A stretch of 64,000 nucleotides of DNA from Heligmosomoides polygyrus polygyrus (GCA_947396885.1 OX377202.1:8432001-8496000), one strand, 5' to 3'. Counted from the first letter of the stretch, positions 42,226 to 54,306 are shown. Made by a program: numbers and translations. Notes: generated by a model not told the origin, from the sequence alone.

Positions 42226-42609
42226 AGAACGTTTATCGGTTCACTTTGAAGAGAAGCAATGGAAAACCGTCGGATGTGTGATTTACTGATGTTTCGCAAC
42301 GCATTCTCTCTGATTCTGATTCCTTTCTCTGATCGCGATCGTATTCATTATTGTGTTGATTGAAGGCCCTTGATATCACGTTCTTGCCTCAGTTGCTTAG
42401 CTAAATGTTTGGGTTTGCGTTTGCAAAACCCTTTTTGACGCAGATGTTCTGTGCCAGGAGAACACACTCGGTGTAAAGGTAGACGTACCCTCGTGGGAAT
42501 GAGTTATTTGTTTCTGTCTTCTGTCTCACATACCGCAGAGTTGAATATGGCCCCTGGAACACCTCGGATTAAATAAGAATTTCTGAGTCAGATCGTGTGG
42601 TCACGAAGT

Positions 42610-43435
42610 TGAGTGCCGTGCCAACCTCGAATCGAAGCTCTTGGTTCGTGCCACACCCAGGCCAAGCAAGCCTTTGATCCCTCCGATGACGGTGGAACCA
42701 AACTTGTCTTGGAAGGACAAAACACAGACTTTTTCTCTGTCTGGCGCCCGGAATTCATTGTGCAGGCTAATATACGTGGCGCAAACCCAACAGGAAATGA
42801 TTAATGCCATTCTTTTTACGGACCATATAGATACATATAATATAATCCTTATGGACCATAATGGGCGCGTGCAGCGCAGTCGGATGAGATGCTGACGCAT
42901 GTCCCGTGCACATGATTCCAGGTTCTTGGTTCGAGTTTCTTATCAATCCAGCCTTCCAGCCGCCTGGATCGGTGAATTGGTATCAGACTTGTCTAGAAAG
43001 GATAAAGCGTTGACGTGTCTATCGGCTGCCCACCACAAGTCATTGTACGGCCGGATACACATTCAAAATGCCTCTACGTCTTGTAGAAGTAAAATGCGTG
43101 GCGCATCCCACAAAGAGACAGGTTAACGCCGTCCTCTATCCTTGCATCCTTTATGGAGGCATAATATCGTAGAAATAAATATGTACACTGAACTGGATGC
43201 TTAGGGTGCGCGTGTAGATGGAATCTTCCATCTCTCCGGGGAAGGTGAATTGGTGCTCGACTTGTCTGGGAAGGATAAGGCGCTGACTTGTTCATCGGCT
43301 GGCTACTGCAAGTCTTTATTCACCCAAATAAGCATTGAAATCCTTTCACGATATCCCGTAGAAGTGGAATGCGTGGCGTATCCCAAAAGGGATTGAGTAA
43401 CTCCGTCCTTGATCCTTTATCCTTCAACCTGGACG
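42610..43435 (+). mobile_element. Three SINE family A copies in series
   Basis: 42610-42810 is a degenerate middle part, 42864-43165 a full copy (GGGCGCGTGCAGCGCAGTCG..CGCCGTCCTCTATCC), and 43205-43435 a copy lacking the tRNA-like head. The last two with their spacer recur at 63.2-63.66 kb. Confidence 0.8.
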
Positions 43436-43545
43436 CAATGCGCAATGAAAGCCAAATGCAGTGAATCAGCAACAAGGTAACAAAACCAGTGGACTAATGG
43501 CTTAAAGAAGGACAACGACGTGCTAAGAACGTTCTCAATCTCAAA

Positions 43546-43578
43546 AAGTAACAGGTTGAACTCCTCAACCTGTTACTT
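43546..43578. repeat. Perfect 14-bp hairpin
   Basis: AAGTAACAGGTTGA, a five-base loop and TCAACCTGTTACTT form a perfect inverted repeat in otherwise unremarkable intergenic DNA. Confidence 0.6.
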
Positions 43579-43867
43579 ATCTGACTGAGACTCAACCGAC
43601 AAATAGAATCTAGGGTTTTAGATATGTGTGTAGGTCTGAAAGCTTCACCTATAAATCGTATCGCCTTTGATGTGCCACGGCATCCTGAGAAGACATGTCA
43701 CTGCTGTCCTATACAATTGGTTCATCATCGCCTTCATTTGTTTGCTTAAGACCAAAAGTCAAGTCCAGTGAATCACGCGTGAAAGCGAAAACCGACTTCT
43801 GAAGTTGGATTTCTTTGGAAATCGTGGAATTTAATGAGAACATGGGTCTGGACAAGCTTCAGCGCTA

Positions 43868-45128
43868 TTAGGTTGTCCGGAAAGTTTTTAGACTAATGTA
43901 GAACAATGTGTAGTTTATAACTTTATTAACAACCGCTATCATTCAACAAAATCATTATCATTTTCGCCATTATGATCTATCACATATTGCCATCTTTCCG
44001 GTAAAGAGCGAATACCACGAGCGAAGAGCTTCAGAGACATGGACAGCAGGAAGTTGTTGACATCACTTTTGAGTTCCTCCCGAATTGCGAACTTTTTCCA
44101 GCTAAGAAAGACTCAGCGAGAAAACGTGGTAGTCACTGGGTGCAAGATCAGGTGAGTACGGCGGATGGGGTTCAATCCTGAGTTCCTCCAATTTCTTCTG
44201 CGTATTCTTTGCTGTGTGAGGTCTGGCGTTATCCATGAGAAGAAGAATTTTTCCTCTTCTGAAATCGCGAATGCGTAGGATTTCGCTTATTTTCTCCAGC
44301 TGAACGCAGAACACGTTTGAGTCTACCATGGAACCGGTAGGAACCAGTTCCCAGAATACTGGGCCATTTATGTTCCACCGGAAGGAAAGCAATTCCGTTT
44401 TGTCGTGATCAGGACGTTTCGGCTGTGGTTGGGGCAATTCATCGAAGTCCACCCAGTGCTTGACGCACCAAATTGTCGTAGACGCAATACTTTCATCCAT
44501 CGTGACGATCGAGTCGATCCAAGCGAATGTGCAGCGACGGTTGAGGAAAGAAGTGCAGGTATCAACACGCTTCCATTTGTCCTGAGGCGTCAAAGCATGT
44601 GGTACGACTCGAGGCGACTTCGCGATTTTGTCTAAAGACCGGGAGGCATCGTGTACTGTGGACTTAGGAGCATTTGTAAGGTCTGAAAGTTCACATACAG
44701 AAAGATCAGGTCGAGCACCGGAAGTGGCGAGTACGAGCTGCCTGTTCTGCGTATGTGGTCGACCTGTGCGTCGGAAATCCTCGAGCGATTCGTCACCGTT
44801 GTCGAACGTACGGTACCAATTGAAGCACGTCGCCCAAGAGGGGGCTTGCTCCTTCATTGTCTCCTGTATAAAGCGATGGGCCTGTTTCGCGGATCGGCAG
44901 GAGCACTACTGTAGAAGGTGAGCTGGTCGGTAGAGCATCTTCTTGTCGTCCATTGCGAAGGCGCCACTGGGAACAGGAGGCGATATGTCCCACATGCTGC
45001 CGGTAGTTACATATACAGGACGTGAAACACATTACCCAAATCCGGCTTTCTCACAACCTCAGCCGGCAAAGATACGTTGTTTTGAATCTTACCATGCAAT
45101 TAGTCAAAAAACTTTCCAGACAACCTAA
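43868..45128 (-). mobile_element. mariner transposon 3
   Basis: Ends TTAGGTTGTCCGGAAAGTTT and the inverse near 45128 lie between TA dinucleotides; 1,261 bp. A different subfamily from mariners 1 and 2, the same as mariner 4. Confidence 0.92.
44102..45032 (-). pseudogene. mariner transposase (copy 3), frameshifted at the N-terminus
   Basis: The frame 44102-44857 encodes SWATCFNWYRTFDNGDESLE, FRRTGRPHTQNRQ, FAWIDSIVTMDESIAS (first aspartate), ILLLMDNARPHTAKNTQKKL and [20 protein letters not shown]. The first helix-turn-helix lies in another frame (44793-45032). The catalytic core is open; the end is truncated by a stop relative to the usual tail. Confidence 0.88.
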
Positions 45129-45414
45129 TATGTATAATAACGCGACTATTGCTAATGAATGAGTTGTGCAGCTGGACGGTCAGTTCACGCCTTTCACTTC
45201 TTATAGTCAGCTTGCACAGCTGTTAGGCTTTGCCAGTCGCACTTTCATTTGTCCCTTGTGTTGACTTTTCATTCATCGTTCTGATCAAATGTTGGATACA
45301 ATGACAACTTTCTACCAGCCGCTTAATATGCTGTTCCTCGTGAAAGGCAATTAATATGTTCAAACGTTATACAATTACATGTATTGGTATAATATTTATA
45401 TTCTATGTGGTTAC

Positions 45415-45716
45415 ATATAAGGATAAAGGATAAAGGACGGCGTTACTCAATCCCTTCTGGGATGCGCCAGCGCATTCTACTTCTACGGGATGTCGTGGAG
45501 GCGACATGGATGCGTATTTGGCCATACAATGACTTGCAGTGGCCAGCCGATAAACAAGTCAGCGCTCTATCCTTCCCAGACACGTCTGGTACCAATTCAC
45601 CGACCCCGGAGGGATGGAAGGCTTGGTTGGCCTGGGCGAGAAATCCGAACCAGGAGCCTGGTATCGGGTGCACGCGACAGTAGCGCCTCCTCCGACTGCG
45701 CTACACGCGCCCTTAT
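45415..45716 (-). mobile_element. SINE family A copy in a palindromic site
   Basis: A complete minus copy. The left flank (CTATGTGGTTACATATA) and right flank (TATTTCTATATGTAATCACGAC, itself a hairpin to 45762) resemble each other, so it entered an inverted repeat. Confidence 0.85.
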
Positions 45717-45799
45717 TTCTATATGTAATCACGACTGTCTGTCGTGGTTACATATAGAAATATTAAATAATATTTATTAATTGATTGTGACTTTTTATA

Positions 45800-45960
45800 T
45801 GGCACCAGGTTTGTCTGGGAGGAAAAAAGTGCTTGCTTATCGGCTAGCCACCGCAAACCGCTAGTTATTGTGTAGAAATTGTCATCCCGCAGAAGTAGAA
45901 TGCGTGGCCCATCCTAGAAGGGATTAAGCAACGCCGTTCTTTATCCTCTATTGATTTTTA
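45800..45960 (+). mobile_element. SINE family A 3' part
   Basis: From TATGGCACCAGGTTTGTCTG to CGCCGTTCTTTATCC; the head is missing. A 5' SINE fragment lies at 46205-46330. Confidence 0.7.
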
Positions 45961-46395
45961 GAATAATGACTAGGAAGGTTACATTACCGGTTGAAGCGCT
46001 CTACAGTGCCTACCACTCCAAACACAAGAGGAAACAAGACCAATATTCATTTTTCAAGGGCCTAAGGCTGTAGGCTTCACCGATATTCAGCGACCAGGAT
46101 CTAACTTTTAGATCCTCCTTAAAAAATGCGTTTGCAAAATTTCACCACGATTTAAAAACCACAAGACCTGATGATTTCTGGAGCATTTTAGCGATTTTTG
46201 GATGCGTGCTGGTGGAGGCGCCGGCTGTCGCGTGCACACGATTTCAGGTTCTTGGTTTGGGTATCCCATCCTGACAAACCATCCCAAACAACAACAGACA
46301 TTTCCGCCCTCCAGTGTCGGTGAATTTTCCGCGGATTTTAACTTTAACTGAATTTGCAGAATAGAATTATTATGGCTCTAAATAAATCACCTGTA

Positions 46396-46581
46396 TCACC
46401 CGTCGTGTCGTTGATCATCGACTTGCTCGAGCGGGCGCCAACAGCGTCTCCTTTCGCCCCTCTCGCGTGCCAGGATGCTCCAATGGATCCTCTTCGCTCG
46501 AGGGACATGAAGGGCGTCATATTCAGGATTCACGAAGAAGTCCGACCAACGCGCTGGTGGGCGTCCTGTGGCCGTATTCAT
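46396..46581 (-). pseudogene. RTE LINE 3' fragment
   Basis: Encodes RPPARWSDFF .. [17 protein letters not shown] with a small deletion. The tail after the stop is ACAGGTGATTTATTTA. It is interrupted on its 5' side by the GC-rich palindromic element. Confidence 0.75.
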
Positions 46582-46890
46582 GAACGTTCCCGGGAACGTT
46601 CAAGGCTTCCCGCGGGAAGTGGCCGGGGCGGGAAGCAGAAGTTCCTATTCATGAACCTCCCGGGAACCAGCGGTAGGCTCCCGCGCCGATGGCGGGAGGC
46701 TCCCGGCCTACCCGCCCTCAACCGGTCGGGAACGCCGGGAAGCCGTCAATAAAGTGCTGTGTGCAATTGTACAGAATAGGATTTCGATGGCGGTTTTGGC
46801 ATCGAAAATCGTCGTAACGGGGAGTCATCTTCGCCATCTATCGCATAACGTGTTCCTGGCCCTCTTGCAAGGGGGGAGGGGGGATGGGGG
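46569..46890. repeat. GC-rich palindromic repeat, CGTATTCATGAACG family, copy 1
   Basis: It begins GTGGCCGTATTCATGAACGT and contains nested palindromes (CCGGGAACG, CTCCCGCGCCGATGGCGGGA). It then shares GGATTTCGATGG..TTTTGGCATCGAAA with 58316-58600. It ends near a G-rich run (46867-46890). Non-coding. Confidence 0.7.
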
Positions 46891-47039
46891 GGGGTGCCTA
46901 CTCTCTTGCTGTCGAGTGTGTCTACCGTGGTTTTGTAATTTATTGATGTATCTTGTTTATCCTAGTCGGAGGGGATACTACACTCTGATGGTTTTACAGT
47001 GACGCCAAAATTAAATGTAGGGCATGTGCCATTTTCACA

Positions 47040-47922
47040 TCGAATCGGACACTTTTCAAATCAAATGGTGTATTTTTCGAACCAAATTAGACACTTTTTA
47101 AATCAAATTGAACACTATTCTAAGCTAGGCTAAGACGTTTGAGATCAAAGCGAACTATTCCGAATTGCAATAGACTTTTTCCACAAAAAAAAACTAGGGA
47201 CTGTCCAAAAAGGTTAGAATGATTTTTTTGTTCAAGGAAAATTTTAGTGCAACTTACTTTGAACTTTTGGTTAATTTAGCCAATAAGTGAACACGTTGTT
47301 TGAATGTGTTTAAAAATTTTATTACTTAAGCAAATAATAATGGATTAAAGCTTGTTTTCAAGAACAGAAAGGTGGCCTTTTTCTAGTGTCAGAAGAGAGA
47401 TTGCGCCATGCTCTCCTCCAGGACGTCGCAATTTTTGTTCGACTGATAGCAGAATTTCGGAATGTATGGAGTTTGACACCTGTTAACGATATAACAAAAA
47501 CAACTGTAAAGAACACCCATACCGCAATTTGATGGTTCATGTAAATGGTACTTGTAGTATCAATCAAATAAAAGGTGTGGCGAATCTTTTGAGTGCATGG
47601 CGCGATCTGATCTTTTAGTGCGCTATGTACTTGCTTCTTGCTGTGCCTTAAAAGAATTTTAATTGCAAATATCTAGAAATAAATTGTTTTATGAAATTAT
47701 TCCACTTATTTGAGCAGCTAAACTAAAAAAAGTTCAAAGAAGGTTATACCAAAATTTTTCTTCTACAAAAAGTCATTCTAGCTATCTTATTGAGTCTGTA
47801 GTTTAGGTTATTTTGATATGGAAGAGTTGGCTTTGATTCCAAAAGTGTTGAAGCTAACATAGAAAAGTATCCAATCTGATTTGAAAAGCGTCCAATTTGG
47901 TTTGAAAAGTGTCTAATTCTAC
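47040..47922. repeat. AT-rich GGACACTTTTCAAATC family, long copy
   Basis: The ends are GGACACTTTTCAAATCAAAT and its inverse made of repeated TTTGAAAAGTGTC words; about 880 bp. Internal words (GCATGGCGCGATC, GATTGATAG/GACTGATAGCA) are shared with 50120-51014, 52960-53970 and 7940-8578. It may be a non-autonomous DNA transposon family. Confidence 0.65.
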
Positions 47923-48224
47923 GTTAAATGGTATAAAACAAAGGCAACACTATAAATTGGTTCATGAGCGGACGATGTGTTCCAATCTCGTAACTGGGAT
48001 ATTGGAAAATGAAAGGCGTTGACTTGTTAATCTCCTAAGCCTATCAAGTATTCCTTCCTCGGGTCTCGTAAACGGCTAGCAGACTGTGATTTCTTCGGCG
48101 GTTGGCGTTGTAATGGTGCATACTCCCGTCCACGTTGCCTCTGAGCCTGAATGGAGTGTGTTCGGATTTGTGGTCAACAAGTAATGCTTGAATATACGGG
48201 CGAGAAAGCGATAATTTGAGAAAT

Positions 48225-48362
48225 AGTAAGTAAGTATATATAATTATATAAATAATTATAAATATATATAATTATATAAATAATTATAAACATATATATA
48301 ATTATATAAATAATTATATAATTATTATTACATAATATTATTATATAATTATTATACAATAT
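48225..48362. repeat. AT microsatellite
   Basis: Repeats of ATATAATTATATAAATAATT. It abuts the 3' end of the RTE fragment at 48371 and may have grown from its tail. Confidence 0.85.
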
Positions 48363-48370
48363 CACCTGTA

Positions 48371-48700
48371 TCAGATGTCGTCCCGTTGATCATCGACTTG
48401 CTCGAGCGGGCGCCAGCAGCGTCTCCATTCGTCCCTGTCGCGTGCCAGAGTGGTCCAATGGATCCTCCTCGCTCGAGGGACACGAAGAGCGTCATATCGG
48501 TCGTTCAGGGCTTTCACGAAGAAGTCCGACCAACGCGTTGGTGGGCGTCCTGGTGCTCTCTTGACATCCCGCGGAATCCAGTCGGTAACGGCTCTCATCC
48601 AGTGGGTGTCTGCGAAGCGTACTACGTTGCCGACCCATCTAATATTCGACGGTTAGGCCCATGAAACAGCGTCTCTGATCTTCAAACGTCGACGAAGCTT
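48371..48700 (-). pseudogene. RTE LINE 3' fragment
   Basis: Encodes [20 protein letters not shown] through [20 protein letters not shown], then stops; the 5' part is frameshifted near 48660. Nearly identical to the intact copy. Confidence 0.85.
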
Positions 48701-48709
48701 GGAGCAAAT

Positions 48710-49325
48710 AAACAAATACAAACTAGGTGATATAAATAAATAAATAATAAGTAAATAGATCATTCCCTGTGTGGGGAGCATTGCAATAGACACGATAAAA
48801 CCGTGAAATGAACACATATAGTTTGGCATTACCTTTCCAGAGCTCGAATCTCTGAAAAGGTAACTTTATTTATTATGCGTGTAAAGTATTTATCAGTTGT
48901 TGTCGAGCAGAGAGTGCTGTTCGAACTTGCTCCACTAAGGAGCATTCCAGAAAATAAGCAGTTACACAAGTAAATTAAAAATAAACAAACAACTATTCTG
49001 TTGGTTTCAAATCAAGTTGGTGGGATCGCTTGTGTTATGACCAGCACTAGGCTGTCTCTTAAAGAGTCCCATCTAGTCGTTGCCCCAAAGTTCATAAAAG
49101 CAATAAACATTTCTTCAAAGGATAAGGCACACGGGTGGGCGTAATGCCCCCTCCCCTTTAGAATGCTCCTCGCACTCTACTTCCCAAACAAGGCTGGTAC
49201 GAGTTCACCGATCTCGCAGGGAAAGAAGATCCTGGACGAGGTCCTTCAGTCGAATGTTGGTAGCACTAGAGCCAGCTCCTCCTTGATTAACAAGATTCAA
49301 AACGACTTGCCTTGCCTACTGTGGA
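48710..49325. other. Intergenic DNA
   Basis: Contains AAATAAAT runs (48727-48752) and a weak SINE-like stretch (49160-49240). No gene recognised. Confidence 0.4.
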
Positions 49326-49329
49326 GTAC

Positions 49330-49513
49330 TATAGTTGTGCCCTCGTAAAATTTTCGAATATTCGAATGGTTTCGAATACCAACAATTTTGGAGCACCCGA
49401 AGTTCGAATGTATTCGGAAAACGTGATTTTTTGAACCTTCGAATTGGAATATTCAAACGCGAATGAAAATCATTCGAATACCTATTCGAATATGTCGTTC
49501 GAGTACAACTATA
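49330..49513. mobile_element. hAT-like MITE, short copy
   Basis: Ends TATAGTTGTGCCCTCG and CGAGTACAACTATA enclose TTCGAATATTCGAA-rich sequence, 184 bp. Compare the ends of 55516-62263. Confidence 0.75.
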
Positions 49514-49869
49514 GTAGGTTCTGAAGAACGCAGCATGCCGATTTTCAATTACCATAAGGCACTTGTTTTCGTCCACATTTTCCATTTTTCTCGTGAGCGT
49601 CATTTCTTTTAATCGCTCCCTATAACCGTCAAAGAGGTAGTAGAACGAGAAGCTGGCCTTTGCATGCTCCCTGAATCGGAGTCTTGTTCCTGGCCAGACC
49701 AGCGAAGCCTTCCATCCCTCTCAGCCAATTTGTAACAAACCAACAATTCCACACCACAATATTTCCACAAATTTTAATCCCACAGACTAAACAAGATTGG
49801 TCGGCGCCCTCATTTGCTTTGAAATTGTCATAAATTATTTAAATTTATATCTCAGAGCTCAGACAGGAA

Positions 49870-50115
49870 ATGAGCGCAGTCGGAAATGTGTCGCGTGCAT
49901 TGGATTCCATGTTCCTGGTTCTTCCAAGCCTTCCATCCCTCCGAGGTCGACGAATTCGTACCAGACACGTAAGAGAAGGATAAAACGCTGACTCGTTCAT
50001 TGGTTGGCCATCGCACGTCGGTGAATAGGTCAAATTGCTTCTGTGACATCCCGTAGAAGTAGAATACCTGTCGCATCCCCAAAGAGATTGATTAACTCCG
50101 CCTTCTGTACCATCT
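49870..50115 (+). mobile_element. SINE family A copy, diverged
   Basis: GAGCGCAGTCGG head (shortened), CCTTCCATCCCTCCGAGGTC, and GATTGATTAACTCCGCCTTC end. A further small piece is at 49670-49740. Confidence 0.7.
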
Positions 50116-50119
50116 TTAC

Positions 50120-51014
50120 GTCGAAATGGACACTTTTCAGATCAAATTTGAAGCTTTTCTAAGCTGAACTAAGATTTTTGGAAAAAAATTAAAGCAAACT
50201 AAATATTGAAGAGTAAAAAACATAACATAACATAACTCTTCCAAATCGAAATTAGCTTTTTCTGCACTAAAGTAGGGACTTTCTACAACGGCAAAAATAA
50301 TGTTCTGTTTAAGGAAAATTCGAGTATAACTTTGATTTTTTAGTTTACTTAGTTCTACAGAAGAAGCCAATATCGTTCAAAATTCTATAATTTTTTATTT
50401 GAGAAATAATGGATTGAGGCTTCTTTTAAAGAGCAAGGAGGCGGCCATTTTTGTGCAAAAACAGAGATTATACCACGCCCTCGCCCAAGACGTTTTATTT
50501 CTATTATTTATTTATTTATTTGATTTTTATTTGATTGATAGCAAAATTCTGTTTACATGAAGTTTCACACCTGTAAGCGATAAAACAAAAACAGTTATAA
50601 AGAACTCACATATCATCACTTTGGTGCCCCATGTAAGCAGCTTTTACACTATCAGTCAAATTGAAGTTTCAGCGAAATTTTTGAGTGCATTGCGCGATCC
50701 GACCCTTTATTGAGCTGCTATATACTTGCTGCTTGGATATGCTTTAAGAAAAATTTTAAATAATTATTTTTTTGATTTAAAAGTACGCTTTTATTAAGTT
50801 ATTACACTTATTGGAACAGATAAACTAAAAAAAATTTCAAAGAAAGTAATACCAATTTTTTCTTGACTCAAGAATTGTTCTAACCATCTTATTAAGTATT
50901 GACGCTCTAGTTTAACCTGCCTGAAGGTCATTTCAGTTTGAAGTGTTTGATTTGACTTCAAAAGTCTTAAAGCTGGCTTAGAAGTGGGTCCAATTTGATT
51001 TGAAAAAAGTGTTA
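50120..51014. repeat. AT-rich GGACACTTTTC family, long copy
   Basis: Begins ATGGACACTTTTCAGATCAA and ends GTCCAATTTGATTTGAAAA. Collinear with 47040-47922. Contains a TTTATTTATTTATTTGATTT expansion. Confidence 0.65.
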
Positions 51015-51164
51015 TACTATGTGGATTTGGTATTTATCATCATCAGATTCATGACACTAAGAATGGTAATCTAAAAATTGGAAGAACCTGATTTTGATGA
51101 CGATGGTGATTCAACTTAATGAATTAAGCCTTAGGTGGCAGCTGCTGAGGCTATAAGCTGTTAC

Positions 51165-51275
51165 ATCTTTGGTTGTTATCAAAACTAGCGCCAGGCGGGA
51201 CTCGAACCCGCACCCTCAATGAGTAGGCGGTAAGTTCGCAATCGAAAAGGTGCCAGCGGTGTTGTCACGTTGCCG
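51165..51275 (-). mobile_element. SINE family B fragment
   Basis: The minus strand reads GGGTGCGGGTTCGAGTCCCG then CCTGGCGCTAGTTTTGAT, the box B half of family B. A similar fragment is at 63820-63880. Confidence 0.7.
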
Positions 51276-51279
51276 ACAT

Positions 51280-52600
51280 TGAGGAGATAAATGCGTGCAT
51301 CAGCTGGTGCATTGGAGGAGCTGCTGTTTGGTTGGAAGCAGGTGCAAGAGGGTTGCAAATTTTTAAAGTTTTTTGAAATGAAAGCGATGGAGGTGAACAT
51401 TCGCGCGCTTCCCCATCTCCAATCATACTTTTATCCTCTCTGATTCTAGCCATGGAGACCTTCGAAGCTGAGGCCCTCTACCACCGGTGCCCCGGGTGAG
51501 TCCGCTGCACCGGTGGTAGAACTCATGCGGCCCTCATCCCGAAGCCACGTGTGAGGCACAGTCAGAGTCGAGGTCTTACTCTCTTATCCATGCGCGCTAG
51601 CTTTTACATTGTCTGCCACGTTAAGGTTAGGCCCTTGTTGCCCCGACTGAAGCACACCTCATTCCAATGCAGATGTTGTTTAGGACCTTTTCCAAGAATG
51701 CTCCTGCGCTGACTCCCCGACGACCCTCGCTCATCTTGACTCACGTGATACAATTGAACCAGTCGACCTGCAATATTTACTCGAGTCATCTGACAGTGCT
51801 CAATAGATGTCATACTTCATAACACCTCGATGCACACAATACACATAGGAACACATACAATATAGGAACACAACTGCCTACGAGTTAAGGATGAGCCCGC
51901 CACCTCACTTACGGATCAGTCCCAAGCGCAACCCGCAGATCCTTCCTGGCTCCTACCCAGGAGCCTGCGCTCACGAGGGCGGTGGCTCGGATGGTCGCTG
52001 CTGTTACTTCTGACAGATGTTTCTGCGCGTCCTGTCCTGGTCGTCCTGGAGTCCTGTGCGGCTGGTCGAGTGGACATTGCGCTGATGGAGTACCGGAGCG
52101 GGGAGCGGACCGACCGCTCAATGCGACGATGAAGCCGGAGACTGCAGGGTGCGCGCGGAAAGCGTTTATAGTGCATCGCGGCGCGTGGACGCGACCGTAT
52201 GCCCTCCGCGTCGGGACCACGGCGCCTCCTAGCGTGTGTGTCCTTTAAGAGTCGTGATGGATCGTGGCGAATGTCACGAGAGGCACCTTAAAATAGGCGT
52301 CTGGGTCCTTTCATGGAGGAGACAAGATATTAGCAAGCGGCCTGTGGTCTCGTATCGATGGAATAATTAATTTTTGTCAGATATTCAATTGTTATTTATT
52401 TAAAATATCTTCATTATTTATAATTATTTATTCAATTTATATAATATTTAATATAATCTTTAAGATATTCAATTTTTTTGCAAAGGGAAATTCAACAAAA
52501 TGGTCGCTGCGTGAAATTCGATTCCACTAACCTCGAAGCCTTCACCTCGCCATTCCGGTGCTTAATTGCTTTCCACTCCCCCCTTCCGCTCGTCTACAGA
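51280..52600. other. Intergenic DNA, GC-rich then AT-rich
   Basis: 51900-52250 is GC-rich with open frames on both strands but low complexity and no domain. 52370-52500 is an AT-rich TTTATAATTATT stretch. Nothing supported as coding. Confidence 0.4.
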
Positions 52601-52637
52601 CATTGAAGCATTTCCTTCAGCTAAATGCATATTACAG

Positions 52638-54118
52638 AAGCCAGCATCGCTCTGCAAAGCAGCCATGAACATCTCCTACATGCCACTCATCGACCAGTGG
52701 TTTCAGGGTATTTATTACACTTCGGCTTCTCCTTCAGATTAACACGTGAAGAGCCATTGAACGGTTTCAGAATTGCCGGTGGTCTACATCGTCTTCATTG
52801 GGATCTGCAGTTGTGTGGTTGTCGGAATTACGGCGATGACGGTGTTGATGGCCATAAGGGTGCACTATCACGTGCCGAACGAATACGTCCAGGGCGACCT
52901 GTACTTCATCATATTCGTGCCGTTTGTCAGTTTTTTGTTTTTTAAAAAATTTATGCATAATTTCACTTCGAAAATCATTTTTATGTCATCTTCATATCCA
53001 ACTCGTCACTGCTCAGACCAAACTGAACACTTGCAAAATAGAAACAGTCGTCTTCCAATTTAAACCACGCACTTTCTAAGCAAGTTTAGATCCCCCACTT
53101 GTTCACTGTAGTTCGCTTCTTTATTGTCTTAAACTTGGGTAACTAAACCGAGCCTCGGCATTGTGCGAGGCCCACTTGTTCACTGATTTATTGCCGAGAT
53201 TCATCGAGGGCCGAACTTTGCGAAGTTATTATAGATTTTCGAGTTTACAAAGTTCGTTATGACCTCGGAGAAATTGCCTTAAGATTGATTTGCCCAAATT
53301 AGTGATTATTTGAAATTCTATAATTTTTAAAGGAAGTAGTGGTTGTAAGCTCATTTTTAAGGGCAGAAAGCGATAACCTCTAGGTGTAGCATTCTGAGAT
53401 ATTGCGCCATGCACTCGTCTAGCATATCGCGGTTCTCGTTTGACTGATAGCAAAAGCTCTGCTTTCGTAGAGTTTGACCTCATCAGCGGCACTACCAAGG
53501 AATTTCGCTAACGTGTTTGTATGTACTGCGCAATTTCAAGTTGGCATCGTCTACACTACCAATCAGGTAAACAGCGTGCGTCGGTCGAGTGCATGGCGGG
53601 ACCCCTTTGGACATACACAAAGAATTGCTGATCCTTTTTTAGCTTGAGAATAGGCCTAAAACCACTGCCTTGTTACTAAATGAATAGAAATTTAGACAGA
53701 TTTTAAGCACCCTACATAATTATGTAAGGTAGGCAGATTATAAACAACATAAACTTTTTGAGAAATTCATGGTAAATTCATGGTTTTTTTTAAATCGAAA
53801 TTTGTGTTGAATTTTTTTTAAAGTGCGCCTTGTTTCTTACAGAGTGCCGAGTTTTTTTGGAAGATGCCTGTCTCGATTTTGAAGACGTCTAGCTTTATTG
53901 TAACAAATGTACCGATACGCTTTGAGACCAATTTATGTTGAAGTGTGCCTCCTTTGCGTTAAAAATTGTTTAATTGGATGTAAATTTACATTATTCATAG
54001 GTCTGAGTTGACCAGGTAATCATCTGATTTCTCGAAGTTTCAGATAGTTTCAACAATGTGCCTCATTGGCAATATCATTCCGAGAGCGGCTCCTATCACA
54101 TACGCTGTGGGATTGATG
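52638..54118 (+). CDS. Membrane protein exons, organic solute transporter alpha/TMEM184-like (partial)
   Basis: Three exons are phase-compatible: 52638-52707 (KPASLCKAAMNIS..DQWFQ), 52771-52925 (ELPVVYIVFIGICSCVVVGI, TAMTVLMAIRVHYHVPNEYV) and about 54042-54118 (IVSTMCLIGNIIPRAAPITY, AVGLM). Donors are GTATTT, GTCAGT and GTGAGT. A cysteine-containing extracellular stretch, a long span, a basic loop, then 'YFIIFVPF-IVS..L..IIPRAAP' resemble the first two spans of the solute-transporter-alpha fold, where a span ends in 'PRA'. Family assignment is from memory and moderate. The 1.1-kb intron holds an AT-rich repeat and an SL1-like segment. Further exons were not found; the mariner/composite insertion follows. 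Confidence 0.5.
52960..53970. repeat. AT-rich family copy in the transporter-like intron
   Basis: Diverged copy sharing GCGCCATGCACTCG, GACTGATAGCAAAA and GAGTGCATGGCGGGAC with other members. A minus-strand SL1-like 22-mer (two mismatches) lies at 53128-53149. Confidence 0.5.
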
Positions 54119-54241
54119 TGAGTCATATGTTTGTCTTTTGACTTGAATATTCTATAGATGATGAAGGAATTTGATCGAAGTGGCTAAATATTTGACAGTT
54201 GTCGTTAGCGTCAAATCCTGCTACTAAGGCAATTGCCAATA

Positions 54242-54306
54242 AAATCGGTGGTTCAGTGGTAGAATGGTCGCCTGCCACGTGGGCTGGTTCGATTCCAGGT
54301 CGATGC
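54242..54306 (+). pseudogene. tRNA-Gly(GCC)-like pseudogene
   Basis: TCGGTGGTTCAGTGGTAGAA, CGCCTGCCACG (anticodon loop with GCC) and GGTTCGATTCCAGGTCGAT follow the eukaryotic tRNA-Gly pattern. The anticodon/variable region is several bases short and two acceptor pairs are broken, so it is a pseudogene or a SINE head. Confidence 0.7.

Noticed and set aside
51909..52248. Overlapping 86-103 codon frames in GC-rich DNA
   Set aside because: Open on both strands, as expected from base composition; no domain, splice or start support.
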